A DNA stretch of 64,000 nucleotides from Paractinoplanes durhamensis. GTDB lineage: Bacteria; Actinomycetota; Actinomycetes; Mycobacteriales; Micromonosporaceae. The stretch covers positions 168,778 through 232,777 of the forward strand of contig NZ_BOML01000027.1 of assembly GCF_016862175.1 (NCBI RefSeq), written 5' to 3'. The notes under the pieces were generated by a model. The model made no database searches, was not told where the DNA came from, and was given only the letters and a program-made list of their open reading frames with translations. Below, in pieces: positions 25,127 to 32,991 of this stretch. Positions within the stretch are counted from its first letter, which is position 1, and each line of letters starts with the position of its first letter. The translations under genes and the position numbers were made by a program.

Positions 25127-25568
25127 TCTTGGGTGCCCCTCCCCACGCCTGGAATTCCAGTTGGTAGCCGAGCGATCCGAGCACCTCGTCGCAGACCTGC
25201 TGGTCCTCGTCGCCGGTGCCGCCGGAGATGCCGAGCCCGCCGAGGATCTCGCCGTCCCGCTTGACCGTGACGCCGCCCTCGGTGGCCACGATCGGCTGCG
25301 CGCCCATCGTGGAGAGCTGGGCGAAGAAGCCCGGGTTGCTCTCCGCCCACGGCTTGAGCATCTTGGTCGGCCGTTCCATCACGGCGGCGCTGTAGGCCTT
25401 GGCGATGGCGATGTTCGGGGTCAGCGGCCGCGCGCCGTCGGAGCGCTTGACGACGAGCAGGAACCCGCCGGCGTCGACGACCGCGATGCTGAGCGCCTTG
25501 CCGAGCACCGACCCGGCCTTCTGCGAGGCGGCGACGATCTCGTCGGCCTCGGCGAGGGTGAGTTTCAT
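25119..25568 (-). CDS. GlcG/HbpS-family haem-binding-like protein
   Basis: 149 residues from ATG 25568, in an ATGA overlap with the preceding hydrolase gene. The sequence MKLTLAEADEIVAASQKAG, 'LSIAVVDAGGFLLVVKRSDGA' (about residues 26-46) and 'GGVTVKRDGEILGGLGISGG' is the GlcG/HbpS (DUF336) fold. These octameric proteins bind haem or small molecules and often accompany glycolate or aromatic catabolism genes, with unclear role. No signal peptide, so cytosolic here. Confidence 0.9.
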   Translation of the reverse strand: MKLTLAEADEIVAASQKAGSVLGKALSIAVVDAGGFLLVVKRSDGARPLTPNIAIAKAYSAAVMERPTKMLKPWAESNPGFFAQLSTMGAQPIVATEGGVTVKRDGEILGGLGISGGTGDEDQQVCDEVLGSLGYQLEFQAWGGAPKNG

Positions 25569-26332
25569 GCGATGGCCTCTCGGATGCGGGTGACGGCCGC
25601 GTTGAACAGCGCCGGCGCCTCCCAGTACATGGAGTGCGGCGCGCCCGGGATCAGCTCCAGCCGGGAGCCCTTGACCAGTTCGTGCGCCCGCCGGACGGTG
25701 GCCGCGCTGAGCACCGCGTCGTTCTCCCCGGCGAGGAAGGTGACGTCGAGCCCGGAGGCGACCACTTCGGTGATGCTCGGCCCGCCGGCCGAGAGGTTGC
25801 GCAGGTCGGCCATCTTGGCGACGTTGAACGTCCCCATCTGCTGGAACAGGAACGTCTTCGCGGGTTCCGACTGCTGGAAATCGGCGGACAGCAGCCGATC
25901 CAGCACCGGCAGCTTCACGGCCTCGGCCCGATCGGCGGCGACCAGCTCGGCCAGTGACGGGTCGGCGATCCCGCCGAGCGAGTGGGCGAGCGCGACCCCC
26001 GCGACGCGCGAGGGGCGGGAAAGCCCGGCCCGCAGCGCCGCGACCGCGCCGATCGACTGCCCGACCAGCAGCACATCGGTCAGGTCCTCCTGGTCGAGCA
26101 CCGCGAGGATGTCGCCCGGGAAATCCTGCCCGTCGAATTCCGGCATCGACGAATCGGAATTGCCGAAACCGCGCAGGTCGACGGTGACGATGGTGAACCG
26201 GCCGCGCAGCGCGGCGACCTGCTGCCACCAGGCGGCGTGGTGCCCGCCGGAGCCGTGCACGAAGAGAATGGCCGGCCCGGAGCCGTGCCGCTCGTAGTAG
26301 ATGGAAACCCCATCCGATGTGGCGATGCCCAT
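25565..26332 (-). CDS. Alpha/beta hydrolase, meta-cleavage-hydrolase-like
   Basis: 255-residue alpha/beta hydrolase: oxyanion segment FVHGSGG (24-30), nucleophile elbow GQSIG with S93, acid in GENDAVL and base His in GAPHSMYWE. The size and cap region fit the group that includes 2-hydroxymuconate-semialdehyde hydrolases and haloperoxidase-like esterases. Within the island it could cleave a C-C or ester bond in a ring-fission product. It sits between the VOC gene (10 bp upstream) and glcG-like gene. Confidence 0.85.
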   Translation of the reverse strand: MGIATSDGVSIYYERHGSGPAILFVHGSGGHHAAWWQQVAALRGRFTIVTVDLRGFGNSDSSMPEFDGQDFPGDILAVLDQEDLTDVLLVGQSIGAVAALRAGLSRPSRVAGVALAHSLGGIADPSLAELVAADRAEAVKLPVLDRLLSADFQQSEPAKTFLFQQMGTFNVAKMADLRNLSAGGPSITEVVASGLDVTFLAGENDAVLSAATVRRAHELVKGSRLELIPGAPHSMYWEAPALFNAAVTRIREAIA

Positions 26333-26342
26333 TTCGCCTCCC

Positions 26343-26714
26343 TTACGCCGGACGGTTGCCGTGGTAGACGAGCTCGATCATGGTGTGGTCGGGATCGTGG
26401 ATGTAGCAGAACTTCGATTTGTTCTCCGGGCGTTCGACCGGCCGGGTGTGCCGGATCCCGAGTTCGGCGAGGTGCTCCATGAACCCGTCCCAGTCGTCCA
26501 CCTCGATGGCGAAGTGATAGGGCGCCATCCGGTCCATCTCCTCGACCGGCGTGAAATGCAGGTCGAAGTTGCCGCGGGTCATCAGCACGACCTTGGTGTT
26601 GCTCTTCGGCGTGATCGCCTTGAGCCCGAACACCTTCGAATACCACTCCTTGGTGCGCTCGGGATCGGTGGTCGGGAAGTTCACGTGGTGGATGTACCGA
26701 GGTTTGTTACTCAT
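26343..26714 (-). CDS. Single-domain VOC-family protein
   Basis: 123 residues from ATG 26714 (8-bp overlap with the upstream FAH gene). A glyoxalase-like unit: RYIHHVNFPTTDPERTKEWY at residues 6-25, 'PYHFAIEVDDWDGFMEHL' at about 65-82 and FCYIHDPDHTMIELVYHG at the end, giving possible ligands His, His and Glu. It could be an isomerase, lyase or dioxygenase subunit. Its N- and C-terminal motifs differ from the two-domain VOC protein of the same operon. Confidence 0.85.
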   Translation of the reverse strand: MSNKPRYIHHVNFPTTDPERTKEWYSKVFGLKAITPKSNTKVVLMTRGNFDLHFTPVEEMDRMAPYHFAIEVDDWDGFMEHLAELGIRHTRPVERPENKSKFCYIHDPDHTMIELVYHGNRPA

Positions 26715-27480
26715 CAGGGGGCCTTTCCGAATGGACGGGATTGCTGAGCACACCGATGCCGCTGATCTCGATGTCGACGACGTTCCCCGGTTCCATCTGG
26801 ACGGTGGCGTCGGCACCCATCCACAGCACGTCGCCGGGGTGCATGGTGATGTATTTCGTGGTCTCGACGATGTAGTCGAAGGGGTCGAAGACCATCGCGC
26901 CGGTCGGGAACTTCGCGACCACCGACCCGTCGATCCGCACCGTGGTGGTCTGCACCATCGGGTCGACATCGGTCTCGATCCACGGGCCCATCGGCTTGAA
27001 GGTGTCGCTGTTCTTGCTCCGCCAGAACGTCCGATCGGCATGCTGCCAATCTCGGGCGGAAACATCATTGCCGATGGTCCAGCCGAGAATGCTTTCCTGC
27101 GCTTCCGGCCGCGAGGCGTTTTTGAGCGTACGACGTACGACCGCGACAACCTCAGGTTCGGCCTCGAAGCGGTTCTCGACCCCAGCCGGCCGGACGATCG
27201 GCGAAAGGTGCCCGGTCAGCGCGTTGTTGGCGCGATACCCGACCTCGGGCCGCTCCGGCAGTTTCCCGGCGGTGTGCTCGACGTGGCTCCGGTAGTTGTA
27301 TCCGACCGCGTAGAACACCCCCGGCACGATCGGCGGCAGCCACCGCACGCCGGCCACCGCCCGGACCCGCCCGTCCGGCCGGCCCCCGTCCAGCGGCGAC
27401 CCGTCGAGCAGGCGGATCACGTCGTCCTCGACCAGCCCGAACGCGGGCCGCCCACCGTCGTCGATCCGGCAGTACCGCAT
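26707..27480 (-). CDS. Fumarylacetoacetate-hydrolase-family enzyme
   Basis: 257 residues from ATG 27480, one base after the aldehyde dehydrogenase stop. FAH fold: AVGYNYRSHVEH with His66, metal ligands E106-x-E108 (FEAEPEVVAVV) and Asp139 in GNDVSARDWQ. Family members hydrolyse acylpyruvates, hydrate 2-oxopent-4-enoates or decarboxylate oxalocrotonates in aromatic catabolism. The pairing with an aldehyde dehydrogenase, an extradiol-type dioxygenase and an alpha/beta hydrolase in one operon is the usual composition of a meta-cleavage route. Confidence 0.9.
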   Translation of the reverse strand: MRYCRIDDGGRPAFGLVEDDVIRLLDGSPLDGGRPDGRVRAVAGVRWLPPIVPGVFYAVGYNYRSHVEHTAGKLPERPEVGYRANNALTGHLSPIVRPAGVENRFEAEPEVVAVVRRTLKNASRPEAQESILGWTIGNDVSARDWQHADRTFWRSKNSDTFKPMGPWIETDVDPMVQTTTVRIDGSVVAKFPTGAMVFDPFDYIVETTKYITMHPGDVLWMGADATVQMEPGNVVDIEISGIGVLSNPVHSERPPDE

Positions 27481-27481
27481 C

Positions 27482-28915
27482 TCAGTCCGCCAGCAGGTGC
27501 GAGACGCGCTTGGTGACCAGGTATCCCTCGAGCCCTTCGGGACCACCTTCTTTGCCGTACCCGGACTGCTTGACCCCGCCCGACGGCGCCTCACTCACCG
27601 ACCCACCGCAATGGTTGATCGACAGAATCCCGGCCTCGAACCCGCGGATCAGCCGCTCGGCGGTGGACGACGACCTCGTGAAGCCGTAGGCGGCCAGCCC
27701 GTAGGGCAGCGAGTTCGCGGTGGCCAGGGCCGCATCGAGGTCGCGGAACGGCACGATCGGCGCGATCGGCCCGAACGGCTCCTCGGTCATCACCAGCGCG
27801 TCGGCGGGCACCCCGGTGAGCACGGTCGGCGCGAAGAAGAACCCGGCCCGATCGATCCGCTCCCCACCCCGAACCAGTTGCGCGCCGCGGCTGACCGCGT
27901 CGCTGACCATCTCCTCCATCGCCTTGAGCCGCCGCGGATTGGCCAGCGGCCCCATGGTGACGCCGTCGTCGAGCCCGTCCCCGACGACGACCCGGTCGGC
28001 GGCGGCGACGAATTCGGTCACGAACTCGTCGTAGACGTCCTCGTGCACCAGGAACCGGCTGGGCGACGTGCACACCTGCCCGGCGTTGACGAACTTCGCG
28101 AACGCCGCCTTCCGCGCCGCCACCACCGGATCGGCATCCGCACACACGATCACCGGCGCATGCCCGCCCAGCTCCATCAGGCTCGGCTTCATCTCGCTGC
28201 CGGCCTGCGCGGCGAGCAGCTTGCCGACCGGAATCGACCCGGTAAAGGCAACCAGGCGAATCTCCGGCTCGGCGATCAGGTGCCGGGAGACTTCGGCCGG
28301 ATCCCCGAAGACCAGATTGAGTACGCCGTGCGGAACGCCCGCTTCGACGAAACACCGCACCAGCTCGCACGCGGTGCCGGGGGTCTCCTCGGACGCCTTG
28401 ATGACGATCGAGCAGCCGGCCGACAGCGCCGCCGCGATCTTGCGCATGGGCCCGCCGGCCGGGAAGTTCCACGGCGTGAACGCGGCCACCGGCCCGACCG
28501 GCTCGTGCCGCACGGACAGCACGGTGTCGTCGGCGGACGGAATGATCCGTCCGTAGGCCCGGCGCGCGTCGTCGGCGTCCCAGCGCAGCGTGTTCGCGAC
28601 CCGCAACGCCTCGCCGCGCGCCTCCTTGAACGGCTTCCCCTGTTCGAGCGTCATGATCCGGCCAACGCGGTCGGCCCGCGACGCGAGCAGGTCGGCCGCC
28701 TTGTGCAGGATGGCGACGCGCTGGTCGACCGGCATCGAACGCCAGACGGCGAACCCCTTTACCGCCGCAGCGACGGCCCGGTCGAGGTCGGCGACGGTGG
28801 CCAGGGGCAGATGACCGAGAACTTCCTCGGTGGCCGGGTTGAGGACAGGAACGGTCTGGCTGCCGCCGCTCCACTCCCCGTCGATGAACAGCCCGAGGTC
28901 GGTATAGGAAGTCAT
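27482..28915 (-). CDS. NAD(P)-dependent aldehyde dehydrogenase (semialdehyde type)
   Basis: 477-residue ALDH similar to succinate-semialdehyde and hydroxymuconic-semialdehyde dehydrogenases: FTPWNFPAGGPMRKIAAAL near residue 144, SLMELGGHAPVIV with the Glu base, and catalytic Cys in NAGQVCTSPSRFLV. It probably oxidises the semialdehyde formed by the dioxygenase encoded just upstream. Start ATG 28915 has AAAGGAG eight bases ahead, and the ATG overlaps the stop of a 30-codon open frame by 4 bp. Confidence 0.9.
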   Translation of the reverse strand: MTSYTDLGLFIDGEWSGGSQTVPVLNPATEEVLGHLPLATVADLDRAVAAAVKGFAVWRSMPVDQRVAILHKAADLLASRADRVGRIMTLEQGKPFKEARGEALRVANTLRWDADDARRAYGRIIPSADDTVLSVRHEPVGPVAAFTPWNFPAGGPMRKIAAALSAGCSIVIKASEETPGTACELVRCFVEAGVPHGVLNLVFGDPAEVSRHLIAEPEIRLVAFTGSIPVGKLLAAQAGSEMKPSLMELGGHAPVIVCADADPVVAARKAAFAKFVNAGQVCTSPSRFLVHEDVYDEFVTEFVAAADRVVVGDGLDDGVTMGPLANPRRLKAMEEMVSDAVSRGAQLVRGGERIDRAGFFFAPTVLTGVPADALVMTEEPFGPIAPIVPFRDLDAALATANSLPYGLAAYGFTRSSSTAERLIRGFEAGILSINHCGGSVSEAPSGGVKQSGYGKEGGPEGLEGYLVTKRVSHLLAD

Positions 28916-29004
28916 GCTGTGCTCTCCTTTGTCATGCCCTTCTGGCCCTCGCCTTCGGCCTGGGCGCGCATCTTGCGGAAGTGCCGCTCGGTGCAGGCGG
29001 TCAT
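28912..29004 (-). CDS. Small 30-residue protein, doubly coupled
   Basis: A 30-codon frame (MTACTERHFRKM..., ending KGMTKESTA) fills the gap between the two-domain VOC gene and the aldehyde dehydrogenase gene. Both junctions are ATGA overlaps, so its frame is set exactly by its neighbours. It is hydrophilic and basic in the first half, with no membrane segment. The ribosome site of the next gene lies inside it. It may be a real micropeptide or merely a coupling leader; no family is recognisable. Confidence 0.45.
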   Translation of the reverse strand: MTACTERHFRKMRAQAEGEGQKGMTKESTA

Positions 29005-29918
29005 GACGGGGACTCCCGGTTGGTGCGCAGGGTCCAGATGTGATGCGGCGGGGTCTCGTCGTGCACCCGGGTGCCGTACGTGTCGTCGACCCGGTCCATG
29101 TCGGCGGCCAGCTCGACCCGGCCGCCGCAGGGGGCGTGCACGAACCGGAAGACGTTGGAGCCGACCGTGTGCCGGCCGAGGCGCCGCGCCTCCGACCAGC
29201 CCTTCTCGATCATGTGGTTGCCGCCCTCGATCACGTCGTCGAAGCCCGGGACCTCGAACGAGACGTGGTTGACGCCGGCCTTGTCGGGCCGGTGGCAGAG
29301 CAGGAAGTTGTGCTGGTCGGCGTCGCCGGGCACCCGCATGAACGTGCCCATCGGCTTGACCACGTCGGTCGGGATGAAGCCGAGCCGGTCGACGTAGAAC
29401 GCGACCGCCGCCTCCCGGCCGTCCTTCGGGATGTTCAGCGCGACGTGGCACATCCGCAGCGGCCGCACCTGCCCGACGCTGCTGAGCGCCGCGTTGACCC
29501 GGTGGACGAAACCGGTCACGTTGGCGCCGCGCGGGTCGACCGGCTCGTACTCGGAGGTGCCGGCCACGGTGAGCCCGACGCCGAAGCCGGTCTCGTCGAC
29601 GGTGTGGAAGACCCCGTCGGCATCCTGGGTGATCTCACGATCGGCGCCGGCCGCCGCGACGAAGGCGGCCAGCTCTTCCGCGTCGGAGGCGCCCCACACC
29701 ACCTCGCGCAGCGTGTTGCCGTTCTCCACCGCGGCCGGCAGCCCGGCCGGGTCGGTGCGCAGGTGCAGGGTCTGCCCGATCTTCGTCTCGAAGACCGCGT
29801 GCGACTCCTCTTTCGCGATCAGGTCGAGCCCGAAGTCGGTGAAGAAGCGCACGCACGTCTCGAGGTCGTCAACGGTGTAGACGACGGATTCGATGCGCTG
29901 GATTCCCATTTTCGCCAC
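29001..29918 (-). CDS. Two-domain extradiol-dioxygenase-like VOC protein
   Basis: 305 residues from GTG 29918 (GGAAGG 5 bases upstream). Two VOC domains: residues 8-120 and about 150-275. The C-terminal domain holds a candidate Fe/Mn triad H158 (MCHVALNIP), H218 (NHVSFEVPG) and E269 (GGRVELAAD). Also present is H250 in GRHT, the catalytic second-sphere His of catechol 2,3-dioxygenases. The Tyr expected nine residues later is Phe (F259). It likely opens a catechol- or hydroquinone-like ring with O2. First gene of the long operon down to the MetE-like gene. Confidence 0.8.
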   Translation of the reverse strand: MAKMGIQRIESVVYTVDDLETCVRFFTDFGLDLIAKEESHAVFETKIGQTLHLRTDPAGLPAAVENGNTLREVVWGASDAEELAAFVAAAGADREITQDADGVFHTVDETGFGVGLTVAGTSEYEPVDPRGANVTGFVHRVNAALSSVGQVRPLRMCHVALNIPKDGREAAVAFYVDRLGFIPTDVVKPMGTFMRVPGDADQHNFLLCHRPDKAGVNHVSFEVPGFDDVIEGGNHMIEKGWSEARRLGRHTVGSNVFRFVHAPCGGRVELAADMDRVDDTYGTRVHDETPPHHIWTLRTNRESPS

Positions 29919-30000
29919 GCCACCTTCCCGCCCTCGCTAATGGAAGCGAAAGGCTGATACCGATCCTATGGGCGGCGAGCGGCGCACCGGCACTCCCATG

Positions 30001-30019
30001 GCGCAAGCCTTGATTGCAC
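30001..30019. promoter_or_regulatory. 19-bp palindrome GCGCAA-N7-TTGCAC (site 2)
   Basis: One arm differs by one base from site 1 at 20959. It touches the LysR stop codon and ends 83 bp before the dioxygenase start, the right place for a LysR activator site on the long catabolic operon. Confidence 0.65.
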
Positions 30020-30927
30020 TACTCGAATGCCGGAATGGGATTCGCCGAGAACCATTCGGTGAGGAAGCTGAGAAAGACCTCGACCTTGCGCGGCGCCTGC
30101 TGGGCCGGCCCGTAGATGGCGTACAGCGAGCGGCTCGGCACGGCCAGCTCGGGCAGCAGCACCTTGAGCGTGCCGCTCATCAGGTCGTCGTAGGCGGGCC
30201 GGCTCGGCAGCAGCGCGATCCCCCGGCCGTGCACGCACGCCTTCTGCAACGCGATGTACGAGTTCGAGCTGAACGCGACATTCTTGATCTTGTGCAGGGT
30301 GCTCTCGTGGCCGTGCCCGATCCGCCAGACCGGGTCGTTCGCGTGCACCAGGCAGTCGTGGTTGTTGAGGTCGTTGGGGTGGGTGAGCTCGCCGTGCTCC
30401 TTGAGGTAGCTCTCCGCCGCGACCAGCACGAACGGCAGCGACGCGATCTTCTTCAGCCGGACGCTGGAGTCGCGCAGGTCCCGGGTGTGGAAGGCGATGT
30501 CGAAGCCGGAGTCGAGGAAGTCGTAGGTGCGGTCGGACATCCCGCCCAGCTCGAACCGCACGGCGATCTTCGGGTGGGCCACCGAGAAGGCGGCGATCGC
30601 GTCGCCGAGGTCGAGGCTGCCGATCCATTTCGGGCAGATGATCGACAGCGGGCCCTCGGGCCGGTCGTGCAGCTGGGCGATCTTCTCGTCCTCGTCGTCG
30701 ATCTCGTCGAGGATCCGGTTGGCGAACTCGCTGTAGCGCAGGCCCGGCTCGGTCAGACTGACCGAGCGGGCGGTGCGGTTGACCAGCCGTACGCCAAGCT
30801 GTTTTTCCAGGTCGGCGACGTGCCGGGAGATGAGCGAGCCGGAGGTGCCGAGCTGCTTGGCGGCGCCGGAGAAACTGCCGACCTTCGCAACGGTCACGAA
30901 GCTGCGCATGACGAGGATGCGGTCCAT
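30019..30927 (-). CDS. LysR-family regulator of the catabolic island
   Basis: 302-residue LysR regulator. N-terminal winged HTH: FVTVAKVGSFSGAAKQLGTS, then SLISRHVADLEKQLGVRL (residues 10-50). The inducer-binding domain starts near residue 88 (EGPLSIICPKWIGSLDLGDA). It lies inside the island between the ABC transporter genes and the dioxygenase operon, same strand. Three nearly identical 19-bp palindromes at the island's promoters are the probable binding sites. A hairpin lies in its own upstream region. Confidence 0.9.
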   Translation of the reverse strand: MDRILVMRSFVTVAKVGSFSGAAKQLGTSGSLISRHVADLEKQLGVRLVNRTARSVSLTEPGLRYSEFANRILDEIDDEDEKIAQLHDRPEGPLSIICPKWIGSLDLGDAIAAFSVAHPKIAVRFELGGMSDRTYDFLDSGFDIAFHTRDLRDSSVRLKKIASLPFVLVAAESYLKEHGELTHPNDLNNHDCLVHANDPVWRIGHGHESTLHKIKNVAFSSNSYIALQKACVHGRGIALLPSRPAYDDLMSGTLKVLLPELAVPSRSLYAIYGPAQQAPRKVEVFLSFLTEWFSANPIPAFE

Positions 30928-30944
30928 GGGCCCTCCTGCCCTCG

Positions 30945-30975
30945 GGTCACGCGGCGGCGATTCCGCCGCGTGACC
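30945..30975 (-). terminator. 13-bp stem hairpin between ABC genes and LysR gene
   Basis: Perfect arms GGTCACGCGGCGG / CCGCCGCGTGACC, 5-nt loop. It should end the transporter transcript. It also lies downstream of the candidate LysR promoter (30981-31007), so it would be in the LysR leader, 18 bp before the ATG. Confidence 0.7.
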
Positions 30976-30980
30976 GGGCT

Positions 30981-31007
30981 CTGTTACGTCGGTAACCTAA
31001 TTGTCAA
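30981..31007 (-). promoter_or_regulatory. Candidate LysR promoter with flanking palindromes
   Basis: On the minus strand a perfect TTGACA (31007-31002), a short 15-bp spacer and TAACAG (30986-30981). It is embedded in GTTAC-N4-GTAAC (30983-30996) and TTGTCA-N10-TGACAA (31001-31022), both possible operators. Confidence 0.45.
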
Positions 31008-31026
31008 CAATCGAGCTGACAAGAGG

Positions 31027-31974
31027 TCACGACAGGCAATACTTCGGCGCCTCGCTGAGATTGTCCTTGGTGATCAGGGCGATCGGAAGGTTCGCGATCT
31101 TGTCGGCCTGACCCTTGTTGAGCAGGGTGATCGCGTTTTTGACCGCGAGCTGACCGATGGTCGTGGCGGAGTTGGCCACGGTGGCGGCGAACCTGCCGTC
31201 CTTCACCGCGGCAAGACCCTCGTCGGTGCCGTTGGCCGTCACGATCTTGACATCCTTGCCGGCCGCCTGGAAGGCCTGCAGCGCCCCGAAGGCCATGTCC
31301 TCGTTCGCGACGAACGCGTACTTGAGGTTCGGGTGGGCCTGGATCATGTTCTCGGCGACGTCCTGGGCCTTGGCCCGGTTGAACATGCCCGGCTGGTTGG
31401 CGACCACCTTCACGTTGGCCGGCAGCGCCTCGGTGAAGCCCTTGACCAGCAGGTCGGAGGCGGCGCCGGGGGCACCGGCGATCACCCCGGCCTCGGCGTC
31501 GGCGCTGCCCGCGTCCTTGGCGACCCAGCCGGCGTCGAGCTTGCCGACGCCGTTCAGGTCGACGACCACGGCGCCGAGGATGTTCGAGGTGTCGGAGGTG
31601 ATCACCGAGGTCAGGAAGATCGGGATGTTGGCGCTCTTGGCCTTGGCGATGTCGTTCTTGAGCGCGTCGACGTTCACGGTCTGCACGATCAGCACGCTGA
31701 CGCTGCGGGAGATCATGTCCTCGATGTTGGAGAGCTCGGCCGCCGGGTCCTGCTTCGAGTTCGCAGTGATGACCTTGGCGCCCTCGGCACCGGCCTCGCT
31801 CTCGATCGCCTTCTGCAGGCAGGTGTGGAACTCGGTGGTCGCGCCGTTGACGAAACCGAGCGTCACGCTCTTGGCCGACCCATCACTTCCGGCCGCGGAA
31901 TCGTCACCGCAGGCGCTGAGCGAAGCAATGCCGAGGGCCGCTGCCAACAGCGTACAAAATAAGGTTTTAGGCAT
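31027..31974 (-). CDS. Sugar-type ABC transporter substrate-binding lipoprotein
   Basis: 315 residues with a lipoprotein signal (lipobox LSAC, Cys near residue 22) and a Peripla_BP_4 (ribose/galactose-binding type) fold: VTLGFVNGATTEFHTCLQKA at the start of the mature domain and 'YAFVANEDMAFGALQAFQAAG' at about residues 215-235. It captures the transported compound outside the membrane. In this setting the ligand is probably the island's growth substrate rather than a simple sugar. It is last in the order lyase-like gene, ATPase, permease, binding protein. Confidence 0.9.
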   Translation of the reverse strand: MPKTLFCTLLAAALGIASLSACGDDSAAGSDGSAKSVTLGFVNGATTEFHTCLQKAIESEAGAEGAKVITANSKQDPAAELSNIEDMISRSVSVLIVQTVNVDALKNDIAKAKSANIPIFLTSVITSDTSNILGAVVVDLNGVGKLDAGWVAKDAGSADAEAGVIAGAPGAASDLLVKGFTEALPANVKVVANQPGMFNRAKAQDVAENMIQAHPNLKYAFVANEDMAFGALQAFQAAGKDVKIVTANGTDEGLAAVKDGRFAATVANSATTIGQLAVKNAITLLNKGQADKIANLPIALITKDNLSEAPKYCLS

Positions 31975-32016
31975 GGGGTCATTGCCTTTCGAATGGAAAA
32001 GGGCGGGGGAGAGAAT

Positions 32017-32991
32017 TCAATGCCGGCGTCGCTGCAAAAGATTCGCGACGGCCGCGATCAGCAGCACGGCACCGACCGAGATCTGCTGGTAGTAGCTGTT
32101 GATCTGGAGCAGGTTGAGCACGTTGGCGACCACCCCGAGCAGCAGCACGCCGAGCACGGTGCCGAAGACGGTGCCCTTGCCGCCGGCCAGTGAGGTGCCG
32201 CCGATGACCACCGCCGCCACCGCGGTGAGCTGCAACTGGAGGCCGCCGGTGCCGGGGCTGCTGGCACCGAGCCGGGCGAGCAGCATGATCCCGGCCAGCC
32301 CGGAGAGGGCCCCGGCCAGGCCGTAGAGCAGCAGCTTGTCCCGGGCCACGGTGATGCCGGACAGCCGGGCGACGTCCTCGTTGCCGCCGATCGCGAACGC
32401 GTCCCGCCCGAACGTGGTGTAGCGCATCACGAACGCGGTGACCGCGAGCACCGCAATCGCGACGATCAGCAGGTTGGGCAGCCCGAACGTCTTGCCGATA
32501 CCCAGCGCCGACAGCTGGTCGTCGATCGAGACGCTCAGCCCGTTGATGACCAGCAGCGCCACCCCGTCGAGCAGGGTGGCGGTGGCCAGGGTCGCCACGA
32601 ACGGCGCCACCCCGGTGAACGTCACCACCGCCCCGTTGACCAGCCCGATGACCGTGGCCAGGGCGATCGACACGACGACGGTCAGCCAGATCGACTGCCC
32701 GTGCGCGAACAACTGCGCCGCCACCGCCGTGGTGACCGCGACGTTGCCGCCCATCGAGAAGTCCATGCCGCCGGCCGTCATCAGCAGCGTGAGGCCGGCC
32801 GCGATCACCGCCACCACGCTGACCTGGCGCAGCACGTTGAGCAGGTTGTTGGTGGACAGGAACGCGTCGGTCCGCAGGCTCGCGAACACGATGATCGCCA
32901 CCAGCACGAGCAGCAGGCCGCCGTGCGCGAAGCCGCGGGGAAGCACGCGCCGCCGGGTCGGCACGGCCGGCGCCGTCAGGGTCGTTGTCAC
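32017..32991 (-). CDS. RbsC-type ABC transporter permease
   Basis: 324 residues from GTG 32991, overlapping the ATPase stop in a GTGA junction. About 9-10 membrane helices. The BPD_transp_2 signature 'GLTLLMTAGGMDFSMGGNVAV' (near 68-88) and 'AIGGNEDVARLSGITVARDK' (coupling helix, near 207-226) mark the ribose/xylose permease family. It forms the membrane channel for the substrate delivered by the lipoprotein encoded next. Confidence 0.9.
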   Translation of the reverse strand: MTTTLTAPAVPTRRRVLPRGFAHGGLLLVLVAIIVFASLRTDAFLSTNNLLNVLRQVSVVAVIAAGLTLLMTAGGMDFSMGGNVAVTTAVAAQLFAHGQSIWLTVVVSIALATVIGLVNGAVVTFTGVAPFVATLATATLLDGVALLVINGLSVSIDDQLSALGIGKTFGLPNLLIVAIAVLAVTAFVMRYTTFGRDAFAIGGNEDVARLSGITVARDKLLLYGLAGALSGLAGIMLLARLGASSPGTGGLQLQLTAVAAVVIGGTSLAGGKGTVFGTVLGVLLLGVVANVLNLLQINSYYQQISVGAVLLIAAVANLLQRRRH

